From Candidatus Kerfeldbacteria bacterium (GTDB lineage Bacteria; Patescibacteriota; Patescibacteriia; SBBC01), in contig JACQKH010000038.1 in assembly GCA_016204585.1 (NCBI GenBank), positions 1 through 34,553 on the forward strand: a DNA stretch of 34,553 bases. Direction: 5' to 3'. The translations under genes and the position numbers were made by a program. Numbering within the stretch: the stretch's first letter is position 1; every line of letters begins with the position of its first letter. The notes below the pieces were generated by a model. It did not search any database. It was not told the DNA's origin and saw nothing but the letters and a program-made list of their open reading frames with translations. Below are positions 29,421 through 34,553 of the stretch, one piece after another.

Positions 29421-30697
29421 CCAACCCGCGCGTTACGTTACTGAAAGCTCTGCCGATTCTCGGCCACGCCAACTTCCTGAAACTTTGGGGTTCGCAGATA
29501 CTCAACCAGTCCGCCGGACATATCCTGAACTTCGCTTTGGCCATCAGGATTTTCGAGATTTCGGGCTCGAGCACGTTGGTGGGAATTCTGGTGGCCACGG
29601 TCAGCCTGCCGCCGGTGCTGTTTGCCTCGTTAGCCGGAGCGCTGGCTGACCGGTTCGACCGGAAAGTCGTCCTGCTGCTGTCCAATCTGTGCCGGGCGTT
29701 CGTGGTGGTCGGTTTTTTCTTGTTTGGCAACTCCCCCTTCGCGCTGATTACCCTCGGTTTCATGATTTCGGCGATCAGCCAGTTCTTCGGTCCGGCGGAA
29801 AGTTCGTCCATTCCCGAGGTGGTTGATCGCAAGGAAATTTTTATTGCCAACTCACTCTTTGTTTCAACGGTTTATATCACTTTTCTCATCGGCTACTCGA
29901 TTGCCGGGCCTTTACTGCAAGCATTCGGCAGTGCCAAGGTTTACGCCATCCTCTTTTTCGCTTTTATCTTATCGGCTGTTCTCAACGCTTTTCTGCCTCG
30001 CTTGTCCGGCCATCTTGAACACGCAATGCGGATGAGAGAATTTTTTAAGCAGCTCCGCGGAGAAATCAAAGACGGGATTCGTTTCGTCCGAACCCACCAA
30101 AAGATTTTTCCGCTGGTCGTTCAATTCTCCATCGTCTTTGCGATCGAGCGCTCGATCGTGGCGCTGCTGCCGGCGCTGGCCAAGCGAACGCTGGACTTTA
30201 CTGTCCAGCAGATTTCCCTGTACCTGATTTTGCCGGCCGGCATCGGCGCGGCGCTCGGCGCGGTCGTCGGCAACATCCTGAAACGGCGCTGGCAGAAAGG
30301 AACGCTGATCGCGAGCGGCGTTCTCGGAGCCGGCCTGACGCTCTGCCTCTTGCCGCTGGTGACGCACATCGGCGACCCTAACCTGGCCGTTGTCAATGAC
30401 ACGCTCCAGCTTTGGTACACCATGGCGCTCGTGTTTCTGACCGGTTTTGCCGACGTGCTCATCATCGTGGCGGCCCAGACGACCTTTCATGAAGAAACGC
30501 CGAATCACACCCGCGGTCGGGTGTTCGGGTCGCTGATTACGCTGATGAACCTGGTCGGCCTGCCAATGATTTTGTTGGTTTCGAAAGCAGCGGAGTGGTT
30601 TCCGATTCTCAACGTCATTCTGGCGCTGGGGTTGATGATGGTCATTTTGGGAATTTTCAGCGCGGCGTTGGAGGTGCGGATGCGGCACGGTTTTTAA
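29417..30697 (+). CDS. MFS transporter (DHA3-like)
   Basis: 426 aa with about twelve transmembrane helices. The loop 2-3 motif A is present (AGALADRFDRKVVLL, near residue 75), and ANFLKLWGSQILNQSAGHILNFALAIRIFE at the start is typical of the major facilitator subgroup related to MefA/DHA3. Probably exports small molecules by proton exchange; the substrate is unknown. The ATGA overlap with the CYTH gene indicates co-translation. It is the last gene of the trmD unit. Confidence 0.9.
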   Translation: MTNPRVTLLKALPILGHANFLKLWGSQILNQSAGHILNFALAIRIFEISGSSTLVGILVATVSLPPVLFASLAGALADRFDRKVVLLLSNLCRAFVVVGFFLFGNSPFALITLGFMISAISQFFGPAESSSIPEVVDRKEIFIANSLFVSTVYITFLIGYSIAGPLLQAFGSAKVYAILFFAFILSAVLNAFLPRLSGHLEHAMRMREFFKQLRGEIKDGIRFVRTHQKIFPLVVQFSIVFAIERSIVALLPALAKRTLDFTVQQISLYLILPAGIGAALGAVVGNILKRRWQKGTLIASGVLGAGLTLCLLPLVTHIGDPNLAVVNDTLQLWYTMALVFLTGFADVLIIVAAQTTFHEETPNHTRGRVFGSLITLMNLVGLPMILLVSKAAEWFPILNVILALGLMMVILGIFSAALEVRMRHGF

Positions 30698-30771
30698 TCG
30701 GGTGAATCTTTAAATAATCCAGCGTCGTCGCCCCGCATTGTAGCGCGCCGATTCATCGGCCTTGGTCAAAG

Positions 30772-30821
30772 GCCCATCACCGCCGTTGGCGGGACCCCGC
30801 CGAAGGCGGTGGTAAATGGGC
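30772..30821 (+). repeat. Nested palindrome after the MFS gene
   Basis: Outer GCCCATCACCGCC (30772-30784) with GGCGGTGGT-aa-ATGGGC (30805-30821), inner GGCGGG/CCCCGCC. A TTTTT run follows at 30834-30839, so it may terminate the trmD operon. The stretch 30698-31036 has this element and the two hairpins below but no gene. Confidence 0.55.
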
Positions 30822-30861
30822 AGGCTACAGATTGTTTTTAACGAACGGTGGTACCGGATTT

Positions 30862-30901
30862 GGGAAAAGAAGAACCCCACCGGATGTTCAGTCCGTTGGG
30901 G
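30862..30901 (-). terminator. Terminator of accessory cluster 3
   Basis: On the minus strand CCCCAACGGA/TCCGGTGGGG stem (30875-30901), followed by TTCTTCTTTT. Confidence 0.7.
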
Positions 30902-30908
30902 CTCTGTT

Positions 30909-30948
30909 CCCGCACCTATCGCGTGCAGATTGATACGATAGGTGCGGG
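30909..30948 (-). repeat. 13-bp perfect hairpin before the cluster 3 terminator
   Basis: CCCGCACCTATCG (30909-30921) and CGATAGGTGCGGG (30936-30948). The CCCGCACC/GGTGCGGG ends recur in the 170-bp element near 2.3 kb and, as CCCGCAC, in motif copy a. Confidence 0.7.
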
Positions 30949-31036
30949 ATTGTGCGACCTTGCGCGTCCGCCGTAGCTCGTGTATTTCACGAGCGAAGGT
31001 GGGCACGTTTCGGCACGCGTTGTTCGACCTACTACC

Positions 31037-31342
31037 CTAGACGGGTCGGCAGATTATCAGGTATTTTCGCATCTCCGCCTGGAGCCTGATGTTGTCGGCC
31101 GCGCTGATGAATGCTTTCAGCGCCGAACGGAGGGCGGGGATCTCTTCAGGCTTGAAGGTCGCCGCCTTAACCGCGACCGCAGCCTGCTGCTCGAGTATCC
31201 GCAGCTCCGGCTCGTTGCGGACCAAGAAATGCTTGAGCTTCCAGCGAGCGGCGATGTCCTCCAGCATCTGGATGATCTGCTTGTTGGTCCAGTCTAGGCT
31301 GCCTTCCCTGACCATGTGCTCGATTATCCCGGCATTGAACAT
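31037..31342 (-). CDS. Helical hypothetical protein (101 aa), accessory cluster 3
   Basis: 101 aa, helical, MFNAGIIEHMVREGSLDWTN then IIQMLEDIAARWKLKHFLV and a long Ala/Glu-rich helix. Not recognised. SD GAGGAG precedes ATG 31342. Its upstream region holds a GTCCG...CGGAC hairpin (31356-31382). It is last in the minus-strand cluster and followed by a terminator. Confidence 0.62.
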   Translation of the reverse strand: MFNAGIIEHMVREGSLDWTNKQIIQMLEDIAARWKLKHFLVRNEPELRILEQQAAVAVKAATFKPEEIPALRSALKAFISAADNIRLQAEMRKYLIICRPV

Positions 31343-31424
31343 CGTGTTGCTCCTCGTTTTGAGTCCGTTTCGCGAATCGGGATTCGGACACAGGACGAAT
31401 TCAGTTTTTCGCGGCTAGGTCGCG

Positions 31425-31868
31425 TCAGGGTCTGGCATCCGGCTTTGGCCAGGCCGAGAGAGCGGTTATGAGCGTCTGACGGTCGACGAGGAGATCATCG
31501 GCCGTTTCCCGGACCTCGGCCTTCCCATCCGGCTTGGTCAGGTAGTAGCGAACGAGGGTATGCCTCGTTTTGTAGACATCCCCGTACCGAATGGCGTTCA
31601 GCTTGAGGGACGGCACGAACCACCCGTCCGGGGAATGCGTGAAGATCAGCACCGTGTCGGTATTGGTGAACGACACCACGCGCAGTTCCCCCACTTCGGC
31701 GACCGAGCTGACCGTCAGCGTACGGGCCGAGTTCCAGGGCTGTTCATGAAGATTGAAGTTCCAGTGCGTCAACCCGATGAGGGCTGCCATCATAACAGCC
31801 AGGGAGATCAGCACGGTTATGATGATGAAGCGATGCTGGTGATCTACCATCTGCGCTTCAGAGTTCAT
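31425..31868 (-). CDS. Single-pass membrane protein (147 aa), accessory cluster 3
   Basis: 147 aa from ATG 31868. A short cytoplasmic N-terminus with MVDHQHRF is followed by a TM helix at about 14-38 (IIITVLISLAVMMAALIGL), then an outer domain (about 45-147) with beta character. Not recognised. SD GAAGGAGGTC lies 5 nt before the start and overrules the longer frame upstream. The GCGACC motif found after other genes of the cluster begins at its stop codon. Confidence 0.65.
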   Translation of the reverse strand: MNSEAQMVDHQHRFIIITVLISLAVMMAALIGLTHWNFNLHEQPWNSARTLTVSSVAEVGELRVVSFTNTDTVLIFTHSPDGWFVPSLKLNAIRYGDVYKTRHTLVRYYLTKPDGKAEVRETADDLLVDRQTLITALSAWPKPDARP

Positions 31869-31942
31869 GATCAGACCTCCTTCGTGTGATGTGTTTCTCC
31901 TCGGTTGGGCCGAGGACGATTGGAACACAGGGGTTGGTTGAG

Positions 31943-32095
31943 CTAGTCCGGGATTTCCGCCATCTCTCTGACCGGCGGCTCGTGGCTGCCGGCACAGAAG
32001 TTGTCGTCGCCGTCGTGGTGCGGCTTGATCACCACTCGACGCTCGAAGTCGCACAGCTCGACCGTCGCACGACACACTGAACAGGTTCCGTTCAC
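31943..32095 (-). CDS. Small Cys/His-rich protein (50 aa), accessory cluster 3
   Basis: 50 aa starting at GTG 32095, with SD AAGGAGG 6 nt upstream. CSVC (residues 5-8 region), CDFERRVVIKPHH and CAGSH provide four Cys and several His, which fits one zinc-binding site. It probably acts as a small zinc finger of unknown target. Between it and the next gene lies a TGTGTT...AACACA / CCTCGG...CCGAGG double hairpin (31877-31927). Confidence 0.6.
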   Translation of the reverse strand: MNGTCSVCRATVELCDFERRVVIKPHHDGDDNFCAGSHEPPVREMAEIPD

Positions 32096-32127
32096 GGCTC
32101 GCCTCCTTGGCTTGGGGGTGGAAGCAT

Positions 32128-32141
32128 CACTTGGTCGCGTT
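32128..32141 (-). repeat. Intergenic motif ACGCGACSAAGTGA, copy 3
   Basis: On the minus strand ACGCGACCAAGTGA begins directly after the stop of the 103-aa gene. Copies at 32491-32504 and 33283-33296 read ACGCGACGAAGTGA; a partial one (GCGACCTAG) begins at the stop near 31425. Confidence 0.6.
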
Positions 32142-32453
32142 TCACGACAGTAGCTTCTCGGCTTCGCTTCGGATCGTCTCCTCGATCTCACCCTGGAAGG
32201 GACCGGCAATCGCCGGCAGGTTGCCGGAGATGGTGACGGATTCTTCCGAGACGTTCAGCTGGCCAGAAACCGAAATAGGGAAGATTCCCTTGATCCGGAA
32301 TCCGAATTCGGCGGCGGAACCGTCCCAGCGCTCACGAACATCCGTGATTCTGTTACCGTACTTCTGTTTCAAGCGCGGCACCAGGTTCTTGATGCGTGTA
32401 ACGGCACCATCTTGGCTGAGATGGTGTGGGATGGACACCTTGACTTGCGGCAT
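32142..32453 (-). CDS. Polyhydroxyalkanoic-acid-system-family protein (103 aa)
   Basis: 103 aa. VKVSIPHHLSQDGAVTRIKNLVPRLKQKYGNRITDVRERWDGS, then FGFRIKGIFPISVSGQLNVSEESVTISGNLPAIAGPFQGEIEETIRSEAEKLL resembles the PHA_gran_rgn family (putative polyhydroxyalkanoic acid system proteins). The family name comes from genomic association; its biochemical role is not established. There is no sign of PHA synthesis genes here. Only a weak SD precedes ATG 32453. Confidence 0.65.
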   Translation of the reverse strand: MPQVKVSIPHHLSQDGAVTRIKNLVPRLKQKYGNRITDVRERWDGSAAEFGFRIKGIFPISVSGQLNVSEESVTISGNLPAIAGPFQGEIEETIRSEAEKLLS

Positions 32454-32490
32454 GAATGGATCTCGCTTTGTTGGCTCACGCAGAGCCAGT

Positions 32491-32504
32491 TCACTTCGTC
32501 GCGT
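32491..32504 (-). repeat. Intergenic motif ACGCGACSAAGTGA, copy 2
   Basis: Minus strand CTACAACGCGACGAAGTGA, about 20 nt after the RNase III-like stop and downstream of a CGCTGA...TCAGCG hairpin. Confidence 0.65.
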
Positions 32505-32525
32505 TGTAGCCGCTGAAAAAATTAA

Positions 32526-33236
32526 TCAGCGAATGCGCAGCTTTGCCAGCGCTTCTCTCGCCGCGGCATTTGAGGCAGCCTTCTTATTGTGCCCCTCGCC
32601 TTCGGCCAACAGATGGTTGCGGACATACACGCCCATCACGAAAACTGGGTTGTTGCTTGGACCGAATGTCCGTACCACCTCATACCGCGGGATAGCGTTT
32701 AGGCTTTTCCGAGCGTAATCCTCGAGGCGTTGCTTGGCGCTGACACCTTCAGCCCCACGGGCGGTGAACTCTTCCAGCCGAGGATCATACAAGCTCCGTA
32801 AGAAACTATTGACTAGTTCGTACCCTTGGTCGAGAAACATTGCACCGACCAGGGCCTCGAATGTCTCGGCTAGCATCCGTGAGGAGACTGTTTTCATCAC
32901 CCGTGCATCGCGGAGAAGGTAGTCGCCCAGATTCAGATCCCTGGCAATCGACGCGAGTATCGGCTCAGAAACGAGTCGGCCGAAAATATCGTGTAGCCGA
33001 CCCGGTTTCGCCGATCGCAAGTCGATGACGACCATCGAAGCAACAACGCACCCCAGCACTCGATCCCCAAGAAACTCAAGACCTTCGTTGGATGAAGACA
33101 TCTTTTCACGGGTGACGGAGCTGGCGACCGACGTGTGGTGGGTTATTGCCCGCAGTAGCAATCCCTGGTTGGCAAATCGTACGCCTAAACGTTCCTGGAT
33201 TTGTAAAAGAACCGTCTCTAGCTCCTTCGAATCCAT
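32526..33236 (-). CDS. Second, divergent RNase III
   Basis: 236 aa from ATG 33236, a start set by SD AAAGGAGGG just upstream; the frame is open further but without an SD. Catalytic signature NEGLEFLGDRVLG gives Glu51, Glu54 and Asp58. The second site MLAETFEALVGAMFLDQG has Glu124 at the E. coli Asp114 position and Glu127 at Glu117, so all acidic positions are filled. A dsRNA-binding domain follows (about 165-235, RLEDYARKSLNAIPRYEVV to NKKAASNAAAREALAKL). It differs strongly from the housekeeping rnc at 15508 and lies in an accessory cluster, so it may serve a phage- or element-specific RNA function. Confidence 0.9.
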   Translation of the reverse strand: MDSKELETVLLQIQERLGVRFANQGLLLRAITHHTSVASSVTREKMSSSNEGLEFLGDRVLGCVVASMVVIDLRSAKPGRLHDIFGRLVSEPILASIARDLNLGDYLLRDARVMKTVSSRMLAETFEALVGAMFLDQGYELVNSFLRSLYDPRLEEFTARGAEGVSAKQRLEDYARKSLNAIPRYEVVRTFGPSNNPVFVMGVYVRNHLLAEGEGHNKKAASNAAAREALAKLRIR

Positions 33237-33282
33237 GGCAACCCTCCTTTGCACCTCCGGATCAATCCGGGCTTGTTTAGGA

Positions 33283-33296
33283 TCACTTCGTCGCGT
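33283..33296 (-). repeat. Intergenic motif ACGCGACSAAGTGA, copy 1
   Basis: Minus strand CTACGACGCGACGAAGTGA, after the membrane-protein stop and a CGACCG...CGGTCG hairpin. Confidence 0.65.
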
Positions 33297-33322
33297 CGTA
33301 GTTGCGACCGCGAACGGTCGGT

Positions 33323-33790
33323 TTATTTGATGTGACGTTTTCGCCACTCGTAGGCCGGAACAACCATCAGGTAGAACGTGGCGCCGGCCAAGACTTGGCC
33401 GATGATGATGCCGAGATTGATGCTGCCAACCAAGCGCGGCGCCCAGAACATGAAGAACGGCCGGGTGACGACCGTGTCAATCGTGTCGGCCGCGCTGTAT
33501 TCAAGCACGACGTCGCGAAACGCAAGCGCGAATGCCCTTATGCCTCGAGCGTGATTGTGGCGATGTATGAGTAGTTCACGGACAAGCGCGTAGCCGTAGT
33601 AGGCGATGGCATCCGCGACTGTCACGACGTACGCCGCCGCAATCTTGCTCCAGCTGAATCTTCCATCGAGGAACAGCGGTCGCAGCATGTTCGCCGCGTA
33701 GAGCGCGAAGAGCAGCGCCACGAGTTCCTGAGGAGCATACCGCCGAATCCACTCCCAGATTTTCTTCCGGGAGGGCAGCTTTAGATTCAT
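33323..33790 (-). CDS. Multi-pass membrane protein (155 aa), accessory cluster 3
   Basis: 155 aa with about four hydrophobic segments (22-38, 48-68, 92-110 and 122-145) and basic ends (KLPSRKKIWEW, YEWRKRHIK). Not recognised. SD GGGAGGG lies immediately before ATG 33790. It heads the cluster, about 90 nt downstream of a TTGACT-N18-TAGATT promoter; the leader has a CTGCGTC/GACGCAG hairpin. Confidence 0.65.
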   Translation of the reverse strand: MNLKLPSRKKIWEWIRRYAPQELVALLFALYAANMLRPLFLDGRFSWSKIAAAYVVTVADAIAYYGYALVRELLIHRHNHARGIRAFALAFRDVVLEYSAADTIDTVVTRPFFMFWAPRLVGSINLGIIIGQVLAGATFYLMVVPAYEWRKRHIK

Positions 33791-33884
33791 CGTCCCTCCC
33801 GATTGTAGGTCGAATTTTCAAGGTGCAGTACCGCTGCGTCTTGATGATTCGACGCAGCAGATTGGTTCCGAGTTGGAACGCCAT

Positions 33885-33914
33885 AATCTAGCACTAAAAG
33901 GGTGAAAAAGTCAA
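33885..33914 (-). promoter_or_regulatory. Promoter of accessory cluster 3
   Basis: -35 TTGACT (33909-33914), 18-bp spacer, -10 TAGATT (33885-33890) on the minus strand, divergent from the rRNA-side promoter. Confidence 0.65.
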
Positions 33915-33928
33915 CCCCTAGCGCCGAC

Positions 33929-33957
33929 TTGACAAGATCTCTTGTCCGGGCTATCCT
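33929..33957 (+). promoter_or_regulatory. Strong promoter upstream of the 16S rRNA
   Basis: -35 TTGACA (33929-33934), 17-bp spacer, -10 TATCCT (33952-33957); predicted +1 near 33964. It probably drives the rRNA operon. A weaker second candidate is TTGACA (34296-34301) with AATAAG 17 bp on. Confidence 0.75.
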
Positions 33958-33977
33958 CAAATTGTCCGATAATCTAT

Positions 33978-34030
33978 TGTCGTCCCCGTAAAGCCCAAAC
34001 GGGCACGGGGCCTCATGAAAGGAGACGATA
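33978..34030 (+). other. Folded motif copy in the rRNA leader
   Basis: TGTCGTC/GACGATA outer stem (one G-U pair), CCCCGT/ACGGGG second stem (33984-33989, 34005-34010), inner GCCC-AAAC-GGGC hairpin, and an asymmetric CCTCATGAAAGGA bulge. It has the same architecture as the intergenic motifs of accessory cluster 2. Confidence 0.6.
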
Positions 34031-34133
34031 CATTCGGCAGTAAATAACGCACTTTAAGAACGAATCCTGCCCGTCCGGTTGTGGACGGGAGAAAACAGGG
34101 ATTGCTGAATGTTCGGCACTCACTGTTTTTGTA

Positions 34134-34292
34134 AGTTTAGAAGTTAGAAGTAAGAGGTTAGGAGTCGGACCAATTCACACCAGTTTCTGCTCACAAGCAA
34201 TGGTCAGTAAAGTGTTGTGAATCAAGAATGGAGCAAGGAAGGTCAGATCACCAAAGGATCCGACCTCCAATCTCCAACTTCCAACCTCCAGT
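34134..34292 (+). repeat. Purine-rich and pyrimidine-rich complementary arms
   Basis: The left arm has repeated (G)AAGTTAGA/GGTTAGGAG words ending GTCGGACC (to about 34172). The right arm reads GGATCCGACCTCCAATCTCC and continues AACTTCCAACCTCC (to about 34290). They can form a long imperfect stem. The same purine words reappear inside the 16S gene from 34509. Confidence 0.6.
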
Positions 34293-34435
34293 TATTTGAC
34301 AACTGAAATGCGGTAAGGAATAAGTAAAATTACGTCAATTTAGGTTCTTCAGCGATTCCACCAGTCGCGCTCCGCCAGGAGCGGGACATTCCCAAAAGCG
34401 AATCGCGGTGCACGGTGGGTAACAACCCGTGCGCG

Positions 34436-34553
34436 TCTTATTTGAGAGTTTGATCCTGGCTCAGGATGATCGCTGGCGGCGTGTCTTAGGCATGCAAGTC
34501 GAACGAGTAGATGTTGGAGTTTAGAGGTTAGAAGTTAGAAATGAGAAGTTAGA
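34436..34553 (+). rRNA. 16S ribosomal RNA, 5' end (continues past the window)
   Basis: TTTGAGAGTTTGATCCTGGCTCAG starts at 34440 or so, followed by the expected CGCTGGCGGCGTG and CATGCAAGTCGAACG. From about 34505 the V1 region departs into TTGGAGTTTAGAGGTTAGAA and further GAAGTTAGA-type repeats up to the window end. The 5' boundary is set to within a few bases. Confidence 0.95.

Larger units (their letters stand above)
33964..34435 (+). ncRNA. Long structured leader before 16S rRNA
   Basis: About 470 nt without a gene. Folded units in order: a CCCCGT/ACGGGG motif (33978-34030); hairpin CCCGTCC/GGACGGG within CCTG...CAGG; a long purine-rich/pyrimidine-rich stem (34134-34292); GCGATTC/GAATCGC around CGCTCC/GGAGCG (34353-34405); and GCACGG/CCGTGC just before the rRNA. 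Likely processing signals for the rRNA precursor, or part could be an independent small RNA. Confidence 0.5.

Noticed and set aside
30710-31006. 98-aa minus-strand ORF
   Set aside because: It is made of the nested palindrome, terminator and hairpin region, with no SD and no family resemblance.
33236-33347. 37-residue longer N-terminus of the second RNase III
   Set aside because: A strong SD lies directly before ATG 33236, and the upstream part is intergenic motif sequence.
33576-33884. 102-aa minus-strand ORF starting near the cluster 3 promoter
   Set aside because: It overlaps the membrane protein in another frame, and its start lies upstream of the predicted transcription start.
1-34553. 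Genome-wide UGA-as-Gly recoding (Gracilibacteria/SR1 type)
   Set aside because: TGA ends rnc, the 2H gene, the CYTH gene and others at natural positions with coupled downstream starts; only one small gene has an internal TGA.
34134-34553. CRISPR array from the GAAGTTAGA-type repeats
   Set aside because: Repeat units are short, degenerate and without uniform spacers; they form complementary arms instead.

Overview
The window looks like part of a bacterial chromosome from the Candidate Phyla Radiation (Patescibacteria, Parcubacteria-like). This is inferred from gene content and order (rpmF-nusB-rnc-DUF456-smc, rpsP-khpA-trmD without rimM), the compact layout, the PilB/GspE-type ATPase, the GxxExxY and 23S-IVS-type genes, and an unusual 16S rRNA start. 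No database search was possible. TGA works as an ordinary stop in the core genes (rnc, CYTH, the 2H gene), so a genome-wide UGA-sense code is not supported.

Layout. 1-480: three tRNA genes (Arg-CCU, Ala-CGC, Ala-GGC) among hairpins. 564-2153: a XRE regulator/membrane protein pair and a 2H phosphoesterase. 2170-2571: a 44-bp perfect palindrome, a 170-bp palindromic element, and an unusual tRNA with UAU anticodon. 2682-7017 (minus): a membrane protein, ftsH and rpsA. 7190-12114 (plus): a hypothetical protein, a degenerate metallo-beta-lactamase-fold protein, a one-TM protein, gyrA and a 59-aa membrane protein. 12340-13961 (minus): first accessory cluster of small genes, including a PDDEXK-like gene bounded by 99-bp direct repeats. 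14202-20227 (plus): rpmF, nusB, a 23S-IVS-type gene, rnc, DUF456, smc and a polysaccharide deacetylase, with three short inverted-repeat insertions in or just upstream of this block. 20440-23142 (plus): a GxxExxY gene, then a second accessory cluster of short unknown genes separated by a recurring folded motif. 23445-24650 (minus): PilB/GspE-like ATPase. 24933-30697: rpsP, khpA, a RAYT transposase, a UbiA-like gene (minus), trmD, a membrane protein, a CYTH protein and an MFS transporter. 31037-33790 (minus): third accessory cluster with a second RNase III. 33929-34553: strong promoter, long structured leader and the start of a 16S rRNA whose V1 region opens into a purine-rich repeat.

Two expression styles coexist. 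Core genes have clear sigma70-like promoters (spacers of about 17 bp) and weak or absent Shine-Dalgarno (SD) sequences. At least six core or housekeeping-type genes have a -10 box placed so that the transcript starts within 0-3 nt of the ATG, i.e. leaderless mRNAs. Most genes in the accessory clusters instead have strong SDs (AAGGAGG type).

The features most worth following up are: the recurring folded intergenic motif of the second accessory cluster, with a copy in the rRNA leader; a family of about 77-86 bp miniature inverted-repeat elements whose insertion split an ATGA gene overlap without destroying either gene; the leaderless promoters; the 17-bp perfect inverted repeat enclosing tRNA-Ala(CGC); and the repeat-expanded 16S V1 region.
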